The notes: generated by a model from the sequence alone, not told the origin. A stretch of 7,131 nt of DNA from CAZEAP01 sp964510315 (GCA_964510315.1 CAZEAP010000057.1:1-7131), one strand, 5' to 3'. Positions 1 to 5,940 are shown, counted from the stretch's first letter. Made by a program: numbers and translations.

Positions 1-81
1 CGCCGTCCCAGCCGGTAGCGGTGGATCACTCCGTACCGTCCGGGTTGGGGGAAGTGGACACGGTGGGGAGGAGCGGCTCCT
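1..81. other. Downstream flank of the DUF2207 gene; no firm gene
   Basis: This short edge region follows the stop of the leftward DUF2207 gene. A 15-base perfect palindrome (GAGGAGC-G-GCTCCTC, 68-82) overlaps the first base of the stop codon. It could be a weak transcript-end hairpin, but no T-run follows on the minus strand. A GTG on the minus strand at 29-27 opens a frame reading V-I-H-R-Y-R-L-G-R to the window edge, with a purine-rich GGACGGTACGGA just upstream. It could be the start of a third leftward gene, but nine codons are too few to decide. Confidence 0.3.
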
Positions 82-2010
82 CTACCAGCCGCCCCCTCCT
101 CCGCCGCCTCCCCCTCCCCCGGAGGAACCGCCGCCTGCCGAACCGGAACTGGACCCCGGCGGGGACGCGGAGGAGGCTATCGCGCCGGAGAAAGAGCCGG
201 ACAGAGCGCCGGCGAAGCCGGACGGCTCCCCCGAACTCCAGGCCGTCCCGTGGTACCAACCCGGACCGGGGGAAGCCTCCCCTTCGGCGGCCCCGGAGAG
301 GACCTCGGAGAACTTCTCGCCCCATTCCTGCTCCACCCCCAGGGCCAGCGCGTAGGGCAGATACTTCTCGAACAGCTCGGGCGTTCTCTCCGGCGGATTG
401 AGCAGGTTGAGGCGGTCTTCCTCGGCCACGGAGAGGTACATCCGGAACCCATGTATCTTGTCCATCAGCCGGCGTCCCTTCAGCGTGGGCGCCTTCAGCA
501 GGTGGTAGAAGGCGTAACTGATGGCGGCCAGCAACAGCACCGTGGCGGGGACGGCGATGGTGGTCCAGCGAGTCAAAACGACCGTCACGAACACCTCGGC
601 CAGCAGGAAGGGCACGGCGAAGGCCGAGAGGGCGAGGGCCTGCCCCACCGTGGCGAACCGCCGGCCGCCGCCGGTCAATACGGTGCGCCAGGCACCCCAG
701 CAACTGGAGAGCAAGGCGAAGAGCCCCGCCGACCAACCGGCGATCCAGACGGTCATGAAGATGGCCGTCGGGCTGGCGTAAGCCACTACGACGGCCACCA
801 CGCACGCCAGGGCGAGGACGATTCCGGGTATGAGGTAGGCTTTGTTGGTGAGGAAGTAGAGCTTTTCGAAGCCGGCCCGGAGGGTCCGCTGCGTGCGTTG
901 GATGGCCTTGCGGATGCGCTTGTGGTTCTTCCGGACCAGCTTCACTTCGTCGTCGCCGGAGAACAGGGCGCCGGCGATCTTCTTCTCTTCGCTGGAAAGG
1001 TCCTGCTCGTCGGTGGACTCCCGGACCAGCGCGTACTCACCGTCCTCCTCGGCGATCGAGAGGTAGCCCTTCACCGCCATGTCGATGACCGCCGCCGCGA
1101 AGGTTTGCCGGTCGTATCCCATCCGGTCGACAAAGCGCATGGCGGCCGGGGAGAGTTCCTCCGGCGGTTCCCACCGGGGGATGATGGTGCCCTCTTCGGG
1201 GTCCCTGCCCACTCGGAGCCATGCCACCAGGTAGTAGGCCACCACCAGCAGCGCGCCGGCGCCGGCCGCCAGCAGACCCCAGTTGTCCTCCAGCAGCCAG
1301 AGCAGCTCCTCCCGGTCGGCCGGCTCCCGGACGTATCCCTTGGGCCATCCGACCACGATGGTCAGCCCTACGTGCGGACCCAGCGGGGAGGTGGTGGCGA
1401 AGACGACGTCTCCGGACTCCGTCACCGAGGCCGTGTATTCCCCGCCTCTCGCACGCTGCGGCCCCGTGTAGGCCTCCGGCTCGCGCACTTCGGCGGCGGG
1501 CACGCCGGGCAGGTGGATCGTAGCGCCGGCCTGCCGGATGGGGAAGTCCCAGCCGGTGCCGGTCACGTTCCAGTAGAGTTCGTCGTGGTCCTCGAAGAAG
1601 CCCACCTGGCGGCTCGTCTCGTAGATCAGTCGGTAGGTGTACTGTCCGGGCCTGAGGAAGACGTTCTCGCTGCCGACGTAGATGCGCTTGCCGTTCATGC
1701 GACGCTCGACGCGGTAGGGCTCCGGCTCCCGGTCACGCTGCACGCTCACCAACTCGAACGGCACCACGGTGCGGAGCTTCAACGGGCCGCTTGCCCTGTA
1801 GAGTTCGGGGAAGTCGCGGTAGATGCCGCGCTTGATCTTCCGGCCGGCCGCCCTGACCGTTATCGTTTCACTCACCCGAAGAGAAGCATCCTCTCGGACG
1901 GTGATGTGGCTGTGGAAGTTGAGGATTTCCTCTTTGGCGGCGTGGCCGGTTCCGCTCGTGAGGGCCAGCCCGAGGAGACTTACCAGGAACAGGAGAATTC
2001 GGCGCCTCAT
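82..2010 (-). CDS. DUF2207 domain-containing membrane protein with poly-Gly tail
   Basis: A predicted envelope membrane protein of 642 residues whose biochemical role is unknown. I chose the ATG at 2010 because GGAAGG lies 7 bases upstream; an in-frame ATG at 2037 has no comparable ribosome-binding site. Residues 1-24 look like a signal peptide (MRRR, hydrophobic core, cleavage near GHA-A). An extracytoplasmic beta-rich DUF2207 region follows, with the family-like GIYRDFP (62-68) and W-N-V-T-G-T-G-W-D-F-P (147-157). A membrane helix at about 243-263 leads to a cytoplasmic stretch with GRDPEEGTIIPRWEPP, AAAVIDMAVKGYLSI and a basic helix (359-378). Further hydrophobic segments lie near 392-411, 417-436, 455-478 and 483-503. 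KAPTLKGRRLMDKIHGFRMY and FEKYLPYALALGVEQEW are typical DUF2207 C-terminal motifs. The end is Ser/Gly-rich, with eleven glycines and a final Trp, as is common in the family. It follows lemA by 32 bases and is probably co-transcribed. The family assignment is firm; function in envelope homeostasis is inference. Confidence 0.93.
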   Translation of the reverse strand: MRRRILLFLVSLLGLALTSGTGHAAKEEILNFHSHITVREDASLRVSETITVRAAGRKIKRGIYRDFPELYRASGPLKLRTVVPFELVSVQRDREPEPYRVERRMNGKRIYVGSENVFLRPGQYTYRLIYETSRQVGFFEDHDELYWNVTGTGWDFPIRQAGATIHLPGVPAAEVREPEAYTGPQRARGGEYTASVTESGDVVFATTSPLGPHVGLTIVVGWPKGYVREPADREELLWLLEDNWGLLAAGAGALLVVAYYLVAWLRVGRDPEEGTIIPRWEPPEELSPAAMRFVDRMGYDRQTFAAAVIDMAVKGYLSIAEEDGEYALVRESTDEQDLSSEEKKIAGALFSGDDEVKLVRKNHKRIRKAIQRTQRTLRAGFEKLYFLTNKAYLIPGIVLALACVVAVVVAYASPTAIFMTVWIAGWSAGLFALLSSCWGAWRTVLTGGGRRFATVGQALALSAFAVPFLLAEVFVTVVLTRWTTIAVPATVLLLAAISYAFYHLLKAPTLKGRRLMDKIHGFRMYLSVAEEDRLNLLNPPERTPELFEKYLPYALALGVEQEWGEKFSEVLSGAAEGEASPGPGWYHGTAWSSGEPSGFAGALSGSFSGAIASSASPPGSSSGSAGGGSSGGGGGGGGGGGW

Positions 2011-2042
2011 GCGGCATCCTTCCGGAACAGGGGGCATAGCGA

Positions 2043-2624
2043 TCAGCCCGTCGACGCCGGCCCGGGCCGATCCGTGGAGAGTTCGACGTCCGGCACTTCG
2101 CGTTCGGTGGCGTATTCGATCTCGAAGAACTCGGCCCGCTGGAAGCGGCAGAGCCAGGCGACCAGCATGCTGGGGAAGGACTCGACCAGGTTGTTGAGGT
2201 CCCGCACTGTGCCGTTGTAGTAGCGGCGCGCGTACTGGATCTGGTCCTCGACCTCCGATAGGTTTCGCTGGAGGTCCAGGAAGTTGCGGTTCGCCTTGAC
2301 CTGTGGATAGTCCTCGGCGACGGCCAGCAGGGAGCGGAGTCCGCCGGAGAGGTCCTTCTCCGCTTCGGACTGCTCGGCGGGGGTGCGCGCGCGGCCGGCG
2401 CGGGCACGCCGGCGCGTCACCTCGGTGAACACTTCGCGCTCGTATTCACCGTAGTCCTGGACCACCTCGACGAGGTTGGGGATCAGGTCGTAGCGGCGCT
2501 TGAGCTGGACGGCGATGCCGCTCCAGGCTTCCCGCACCAGGTTGCGGGCTTTGACGAGGCGGTTGAAGGTATAGGCGCCCCAGGCCGCCACGATGACGAA
2601 GATGGCTATGGGTATGAGTTGCAC
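2043..2624 (-). CDS. lemA: LemA family protein
   Basis: A LemA-type protein of 193 residues, the usual size for the family. It has a single N-terminal membrane helix (residues 2-18, QLIPIAIFVIVAAWGAY) followed by a long alpha-helical domain. Family signatures are RYDLIPNLVEVV (44-55), the YPQVKANRNFLDLQ segment (106-119), ARRYYNGTVRDLNN (132-145) and a C-terminal FFEIE (166-170). I chose the GTG start at 2624 because the conserved membrane helix begins immediately after it and GGAAGGGAG lies 4 bases upstream. The frame stays open upstream of this point, but that stretch is antisense to the URO-D-like gene and has no LemA character. It is first in a leftward pair with the DUF2207 gene. LemA proteins are often encoded next to DUF2207 or TPM-domain proteins; their molecular role is not settled. 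The C-terminus (RPGPASTG) is a short non-conserved tail. Confidence 0.93.
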   Translation of the reverse strand: MQLIPIAIFVIVAAWGAYTFNRLVKARNLVREAWSGIAVQLKRRYDLIPNLVEVVQDYGEYEREVFTEVTRRRARAGRARTPAEQSEAEKDLSGGLRSLLAVAEDYPQVKANRNFLDLQRNLSEVEDQIQYARRYYNGTVRDLNNLVESFPSMLVAWLCRFQRAEFFEIEYATEREVPDVELSTDRPGPASTG

Positions 2625-2628
2625 GGGG

Positions 2629-2637
2629 CTCCCTTCC
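2629..2637 (-). promoter_or_regulatory. Ribosome-binding site deciding the lemA GTG start
   Basis: On the minus strand this reads GGAAGGGAG, complementary to the 16S rRNA tail, 4 bases before the GTG codon. Together with the membrane helix that starts right after the GTG, it fixes the lemA start even though the reading frame is open for about 1 kb upstream. Confidence 0.7.
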
Positions 2638-2658
2638 GCCCCAGCGGGGTCGACACCG

Positions 2659-2687
2659 AGTGTAGTGACCGTCCGGCCCTGAATCAA
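2659..2687 (-). promoter_or_regulatory. Candidate sigma70 promoter for lemA-DUF2207
   Basis: On the minus strand a -35-like TTGATT (2687-2682) and a -10-like TACACT (2664-2659) are separated by exactly 17 bases. Each matches four of six consensus positions. A start near 2652 would give a leader of about 28 bases before the lemA GTG, just enough for the ribosome-binding site. The arrangement is visible; activity is inferred. Confidence 0.5.
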
Positions 2688-2696
2688 CAGGAAGTC

Positions 2697-2716
2697 CTGC
2701 TGTTCGGCAACAGCGG
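2697..2716. repeat. Hairpin in the divergent control region
   Basis: GCTGTT (2699-2704) and AACAGC (2709-2714) pair around a CGGC tetraloop. A T-G wobble and a C-G pair extend the stem to eight. It lies between the candidate lemA promoter and the URO-D-like gene. No T-run follows on either strand, so it is not an obvious terminator. It could be a regulator site or a leader structure. Confidence 0.4.
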
Positions 2717-2717
2717 C

Positions 2718-2746
2718 TTTCGATTCGGCGCAGGGCCGATTAGTAT
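2718..2746 (+). promoter_or_regulatory. Weak candidate promoter for the URO-D-like gene
   Basis: TTTCGA (2718-2723) and TAGTAT (2741-2746) are spaced by 17 bases on the plus strand. The -35 match is poor and the -10 match moderate. The -10 overlaps the left edge of the 13-base palindrome at 2744-2756, so a factor bound there could block initiation. Confidence 0.3.
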
Positions 2747-2756
2747 CTCCGAGATA
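2744..2756. promoter_or_regulatory. Perfect 13-base palindrome, candidate operator
   Basis: TATCTC-C-GAGATA is a perfect dyad with a one-base centre. A second perfect palindrome, AGATATCT (2752-2759), overlaps its right half. Both are AT-rich islands in GC-rich DNA and sit in the 180-base gap between divergent genes. The position and dyad shape fit a dimeric regulator site. No local transcription factor gene is visible, so the regulator is unknown. Confidence 0.4.
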
Positions 2757-2804
2757 TCTTGTTGGCTTCTCGACGAACCACGGAGGACTCCGGTAGACGG
2801 AACC

Positions 2805-3998
2805 ATGACAGCCTACGACCAGTTCGCCGGGCAGTGGGGAGAGCGGGCGCGCCTGGCGCGGGATACCCTTCAGATGCGGCCCTGCCCGGGCATTCCGGCA
2901 AGCGGTCTCCACGTGATGGACATGCCGTTCATCGAGCGGCTGACCGGGCGCGAGCCGGGGGAGTTCGCCGGTAACCCCGAGGAGGTCTACCTGGCCTTCC
3001 AGCACGAGATCGGCACCTGTCTGATCGACCAGTTCATACCCAGGAACCCACTGACGATGGGTCCCGACGGCTACGAGTCCGGCACCGAACGGAAGGCCAC
3101 CACCGGGGCGGCGCGCATCGTGGTGGACGGTATGGAGATCGACTCGGCGGAGGCCGTCGTGGAGCACATGGAGAGCGTGCTGTTCCCCCGGCGCGCGGAA
3201 GAGATCGCTTCCTTCGATCCGGACGATCCGGACCTCATCGCGGGGATGATCGAGGCGGAGTGGGAAGTCCAGCGCAGGTTCGGCCCGCACATGCTGAAGG
3301 CCCCCTACTCGGGCGGGTTCCAGAGCTTCCCGGTCCTGCACTACAACACCTACGGCTACGCGCATTACTTCACGGCCTTCGGGCTTTACCCGGAGGTGAT
3401 GGAGCGGGACTTCGCCCAGCAGGCCGAGCTGGCCGTGGTCCGCAACCGGGCGGCGGCGCGGGCGATCGTCGAGGGAGGTCTGCCGAAGTTCGTTCGGCTG
3501 GATCACGACATGGCCGACTCCAGCGGAACGCTGGTGGACGTCCGTTCGTTGGACCGCATCTGGTTCCCCCATTTCGCGCGGGCCATCCGGCCGCTTCTGC
3601 GGGCCGGCGTGCGGCTCGCCTGGCACTGCGACGGCAACCTGATGCAGATGGTCCCCCGCCTGATCGAGGCCGGCGTCGGCGGCTTCCAGGGCTTCCAGTA
3701 CGAGGCGGGCATGGACTACGAGAAGATCTGTGGCATGACCGACAGGGACGGCGGCCCGCTGCTGATCATGGCCGGGGTTTCGGTCACGCGGACGCTGCCC
3801 TTCGGCACGCCCGAGGACGTGTCACGGGAGCTGCGGTGGCTGGTGGAGAAGGGTCCGGCACAGGGCCTTTTCCTCGGGGCGAGCAGCAGCATCACGCCCG
3901 GCACGAAGCACGAGAACATACGCGCCCTCATTGAGGGCCTGGCCCATTACCGTGAGAATGGACGCCGCGGCGTCGGTGGTCCCGATGTCGCCCGTTGA
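2805..3998 (+). CDS. URO-D-like (uroporphyrinogen decarboxylase / corrinoid methyltransferase superfamily) protein
   Basis: A 397-residue protein of the URO-D TIM-barrel superfamily, which includes heme-pathway decarboxylases and the MtaA/MtbA/CmuA-type corrinoid methyltransferases. Superfamily features are VRLDHDMADSSGTLV (230-244), the WHCDGN strand-loop (273-278) followed by a helix ending EAGVGGFQGFQYEAGMD, and the C-terminal TPGTKHENIRALIEGL (364-379). It lacks the N-terminal Arg-rich substrate signature of true HemE, so heme synthesis is unlikely and a catabolic or methyl-transfer role is more plausible. In zinc-dependent methyltransferases a His-x-Cys pair and a later Cys hold the metal. 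Here the strand reads H274-C275-D276-G277, and Ser occupies the later region (ASSS, 359-362), so the metal site may be changed or absent. I chose the ATG at 2805 because the upstream frame has no family character. The best Shine-Dalgarno, GGAGGA at 2782-2787, is unusually far (17 bases) and lies in a small CGGA/TCCG hairpin. The gene is divergent from lemA; substrate unknown. Confidence 0.85.
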   Translation: MTAYDQFAGQWGERARLARDTLQMRPCPGIPASGLHVMDMPFIERLTGREPGEFAGNPEEVYLAFQHEIGTCLIDQFIPRNPLTMGPDGYESGTERKATTGAARIVVDGMEIDSAEAVVEHMESVLFPRRAEEIASFDPDDPDLIAGMIEAEWEVQRRFGPHMLKAPYSGGFQSFPVLHYNTYGYAHYFTAFGLYPEVMERDFAQQAELAVVRNRAAARAIVEGGLPKFVRLDHDMADSSGTLVDVRSLDRIWFPHFARAIRPLLRAGVRLAWHCDGNLMQMVPRLIEAGVGGFQGFQYEAGMDYEKICGMTDRDGGPLLIMAGVSVTRTLPFGTPEDVSRELRWLVEKGPAQGLFLGASSSITPGTKHENIRALIEGLAHYRENGRRGVGGPDVAR

Positions 3999-4001
3999 CG
4001 A

Positions 4002-4127
4002 CTAACTGCGGTGAAGGTTAACGTGGCGGCGAAAAGGCCCGAGACCGTCAAGAAGCTCGCCGCTCAACTCGCCGCCGGGTGGCAGGCCGCACTCCCGCCG
4101 GACACGGCCCCGCAGCCGGCCGGGTGA
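4002..4127 (+). pseudogene. C-terminal remnant of an iduronate-2-sulfatase-type sulfatase
   Basis: This stretch begins right after the URO-D-like stop and continues in the same frame. From 4011 it reads V-K-V-N-V-A-A-K-R-P-E-T-V-K-K-L and then A-A-Q-L-A-A-G-W-Q-A-A-L-P-P-D-T, ending at TGA 4125-4127. The pattern (E/K)-x-x-N-V-A, then P-E-x-V-x-x-L, then Q-L-x-A-G-W-x-A-A-L-P is, from memory, the typical last segment of iduronate-2-sulfatase-like sulfatases (N-V-A after the D-P-x-E motif). The rest of such a protein, about 450 residues with the C/S-x-P-x-R active site, is missing. No credible ribosome-binding site or ATG precedes it. It is best read as the 3' end of a deleted gene left behind by a rearrangement. 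A chance open frame is possible given the short length. Confidence 0.55.
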
Positions 4128-4139
4128 AACCCACCGGCT
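4114..4139. terminator. Hairpin over the sulfatase-remnant stop, possible terminator
   Basis: AGCCGG (4114-4119) pairs with CCGGCT (4134-4139) and GGGT (4122-4125) with ACCC (4129-4132), around a GAA loop with a small internal bulge. It overlaps the remnant's stop codon and could be that gene's original transcript end, now serving the URO-D-like gene. There is no T-tract, so intrinsic termination is doubtful. Confidence 0.3.
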
Positions 4140-4252
4140 CAGGGCTCCGCGCGTCTGTCTCAAAAGTAGCTGATCTCTTAAGGGCGGGCGCGGCACGGCG
4201 TATGCCTCCCGCGGGTCAGTCGAATCTATGCTGAATCGGAAAGGACGAAAGG
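4128..4252. other. Intergenic gap with a possible insertion-sequence edge
   Basis: No gene is visible. An AT-richer patch at 4153-4177, starting GTCTGTCTCAAAAG, contrasts with its GC-rich surroundings and recalls, from memory, the termini of several insertion-sequence families. No partner inverted repeat or target duplication was found. No convincing promoter for the following flavoprotein gene is seen; TATGCT at 4227-4232 lacks a -35 partner. Confidence 0.25.
4241..4245 (+). promoter_or_regulatory. Ribosome-binding site of the flavoprotein gene
   Basis: AAGGA lies 7 bases before the ATG at 4253, the ideal distance, and supports that start. Confidence 0.65.
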
Positions 4253-5602
4253 ATGGCCGCAGCAAAGGACGCGCTCTACGAACGTGCGCCGGAGCAGGAT
4301 ACGACATACGACGTCATCGTCGCGGGCGGCGGCCCCGCCGGCATCGGAGCGGCCCTCGCCGCTGCCATCAACGGCGCCCGAACACTCATACTGGAAGCCC
4401 GAAGCCAGTTCGGCGGAACCGCCACCGCCGCCATGTGGATGGAGATCAACTGGCTGTTCAAGGACAACCAGGAGACCGACCGCGGCGGCGTGCACACCGT
4501 ACTGATCGACGCCGTACGGAGCTGGGGGCCGGACGCCTCCCGGCCCGGCCACCGCGACCCCAACGCGCCGGGCAGCGGCGGCAACCTCAACGTGCATCCG
4601 GAATATCTCAAGAAGGTCCTGTTCGACCTGTTCGAGCATTACGGGATCGACTACCAGCTCTACAGCCCGGTAGTCGAGGTCGTCAAAGAGGACGACACGG
4701 TGATCGGTGTCGTCGCCGCCGCGAAGGAAGGCCGGGTGGACTTCCACGGCAAGACCGTCATCGACGCCACCGGCGACGGCGACGTGGCCTGGGCGGCCGG
4801 CTGCGAAATGGAGACCGAGGGCGACCCGGAGACCGGCTGGCGCCCGCCGGTCACCGTAGCCTGGGCGCTGTGCAACGTGGACTGCGACCGCCTGTTCGAA
4901 TGGCTGGAAGGCGACGTGGAGCTGGACCGCCACCAGTACGAAGCGGTCAACAACCTGCTGGCCGACTACCGGGAGAAAGGCTGGAACCTGCCCGGCTGGA
5001 TGGGGTTCAACAAGACGACCATACCGGGCGTGGTCTCCATCAATAACGGCACGTCCCTGAGCATGAGGCTGGACTGCTCCAAGAGCGCCACGCGGACGCT
5101 GATGGAGAAGATGGCCATCGATCAGGCCATCGAGTTCGTCCGCTTCGCCAGGGAGAAAGAGCTTCCCGGACTGGAGAACGTTCACCTGATGCGCACCGGC
5201 GGATACGCCATGGCCAGGGACACCCGGCGGCTGGTGGGGGTCTATCGGTTCGACGACAAGGACGTGATGGAGGGCACCGACTTCGAGGACGCCGTCGCCA
5301 GCAAGTACGGGGGCAGCGACCCGGTCGGCAAACAGCGCCCCTACACGGCGATCCAACAGGGCGCCCCGTTCCCCTACCGCTCGCTACTTCCGCGCGAGGT
5401 GGACGGGCTGCTGGTGGCGGGACGCTGCAGTTCGGCCACGATGTTGGGACATTACGGCGGCAAGAGCATGGGCAACATGATTTCCATCGGACAGGGAGCC
5501 GGGGTGGCCGCCGCCCTTTGCGCCGAGCACGGCACACGGCCGCGGGACCTCGACCCTGTGCTGATCCAGGAGAAGCTCGACGAGATGGGCGTAAGCCTCT
5601 GA
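4253..5602 (+). CDS. FAD-dependent oxidoreductase (FAD_oxidored family)
   Basis: A 449-residue cytoplasmic flavoprotein with no signal peptide. The N-terminal Rossmann fold has VIVAGGGPAGIGAA (21-34; the GxGxxG dinucleotide loop) and the acidic ribose-binding residue E48 in LILEAR, followed by GG at 54-55. DATGDGDVAWAAGC (171-184) is the second family motif. ARDTRRLVG (321-329) matches the family's R-x-x-R-R-I/L-V-G element. The C-terminal VAGRCSSA (388-395) and GHYGGKSMGNMISIGQGAGVAAA (399-421) complete the FAD site. Proteins of this group are numerous in lineages that also carry many URO-D-like genes and sulfatases, but their substrates are mostly undefined; alpha-hydroxy or sugar-like substrates are often guessed. 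No membrane segment or Fe-S motif is visible. It lies between the URO-D-like gene and the aldehyde oxidoreductase gene, on the same strand. Gaps on both sides (254 and 481 bases) suggest its own transcript. The family assignment is strong; the reaction is not known. Confidence 0.92.
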   Translation: MAAAKDALYERAPEQDTTYDVIVAGGGPAGIGAALAAAINGARTLILEARSQFGGTATAAMWMEINWLFKDNQETDRGGVHTVLIDAVRSWGPDASRPGHRDPNAPGSGGNLNVHPEYLKKVLFDLFEHYGIDYQLYSPVVEVVKEDDTVIGVVAAAKEGRVDFHGKTVIDATGDGDVAWAAGCEMETEGDPETGWRPPVTVAWALCNVDCDRLFEWLEGDVELDRHQYEAVNNLLADYREKGWNLPGWMGFNKTTIPGVVSINNGTSLSMRLDCSKSATRTLMEKMAIDQAIEFVRFAREKELPGLENVHLMRTGGYAMARDTRRLVGVYRFDDKDVMEGTDFEDAVASKYGGSDPVGKQRPYTAIQQGAPFPYRSLLPREVDGLLVAGRCSSATMLGHYGGKSMGNMISIGQGAGVAAALCAEHGTRPRDLDPVLIQEKLDEMGVSL

Positions 5603-5631
5603 GCCGCTCTGCGGAAAGCGTCCGTTCGCGC

Positions 5632-5660
5632 CCCGGTGGGCTCTTGCCCTTCCCACCGGG
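5632..5660 (+). terminator. Candidate transcript-end hairpin after the flavoprotein gene
   Basis: CCCGGTGGG (5632-5640) pairs perfectly with CCCACCGGG (5652-5660) around an 11-base pyrimidine-rich loop, 29 bases after the stop codon. Position and stem strength fit a terminator. No T-run follows, so it would be non-canonical, or a repeat, or an RNA-stabilising hairpin. Confidence 0.4.
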
Positions 5661-5713
5661 CCACGCGCACCGCACCGAACGAAGAGATTCCCGCCACGGG
5701 CTGGGACTGTGGC

Positions 5714-5755
5714 GCGGGCATCCCTGCCCGCAGTGCGGGGGCATCCTGCCCCCGC
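5714..5755. repeat. Two adjacent GC-rich hairpins of related design
   Basis: GCGGGCA/TGCCCGC (5714-5731, loop TCCC) and GCGGGGGCA/TGCCCCCGC (5735-5755, loop TCC) are perfect stems separated by AGT. Both read G-rich, CATCC, then C-rich, so the second is a variant copy of the first. They resemble short interspersed palindromic repeats (REP-like) seen between genes in several high-GC phyla. Confidence 0.55.
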
Positions 5756-5791
5756 CTCGTTCAGGCACGTACTGCGGCGCCGGGCCAGGAT

Positions 5792-5806
5792 CCGCCTGAG
5801 GCGGAC
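5792..5806. repeat. Perfect 15-base palindrome
   Basis: TCCGCCT-G-AGGCGGA is a perfect dyad with a single central base. It lies between the paired hairpins and the inverted repeat at 5833-5878 and probably belongs to the same interspersed repeat cluster. Confidence 0.5.
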
Positions 5807-5832
5807 CAATTCGCGCGCAATAAGTGCGCTCG

Positions 5833-5878
5833 CTCAGAATGACATCCCGGGCGGCAACTCCCCCATTGTCATGCTGAG
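5833..5878. repeat. Inverted repeat pair, TGTCATnCTGAG type
   Basis: CTCAGAATGACA (5833-5844) and TGTCATGCTGAG (5867-5878) are inverted copies with one mismatch, 22 bases apart. The TGTCATTCTGAGC-like core recalls, from memory, a dispersed non-coding repeat found in many bacterial genomes, often as outward or inward pairs. It may be a small miniature element or a fragment of one. Confidence 0.5.
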
Positions 5879-5898
5879 GCGCCTTCCCTTCAGGCGCC
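5878..5898. repeat. Seven-base-pair hairpin abutting the inverted repeat
   Basis: GGCGCCT (5878-5884) pairs perfectly with AGGCGCC (5892-5898) around TCCCTTC. It shares its first base with the right arm of the preceding inverted repeat, which suggests one composite element. Confidence 0.45.
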
Positions 5899-5940
5899 GA
5901 ACGCATCTCGCTGTTGCGCCGCGCCGTCCAGGAACGTCAC

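Noticed and set aside
85..135. G/C-run near the DUF2207 end as a possible simple-sequence repeat
   Set aside because: It encodes the poly-glycine tail with mixed glycine codons, a common end in this family, and is not a pure nucleotide repeat.
250..2220. Long plus-strand open frame of 656 codons opposite lemA and DUF2207
   Set aside because: It is antisense to two well-recognised genes, has a His/Gly/Arg-rich composition typical of the reverse of GC-rich coding DNA, and shows no domain motif.
2619..2804. N-terminal extension of the URO-D-like protein from the upstream ATG at 2619
   Set aside because: The extension covers the divergent promoter region and the start of lemA, has no family character, and would make the protein longer than its relatives.
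2627..3626. Upstream extension of the lemA frame by about 330 codons on the minus strand
   Set aside because: It runs antisense through the URO-D-like gene and has no LemA features. A GTG with a ribosome-binding site at 2624 precedes the conserved membrane helix.
4226..5356. Minus-strand open frame of 376 codons
   Set aside because: It is the reverse shadow of the FAD oxidoreductase, whose motifs are clear on the plus strand; the shadow is low-complexity Val/His/Gly-rich.
5714..5755. CRISPR-like repeat unit
   Set aside because: There are only two unequal hairpins separated by three bases, with no regular spacers and no cas gene nearby.
5040..5906. Minus-strand open frame of 288 codons reaching into the palindrome cluster
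   Set aside because: It is Arg/Pro/Ser-rich with no recognisable motif, overlaps the flavoprotein antisense, and crosses several hairpins; it looks like a composition artefact.
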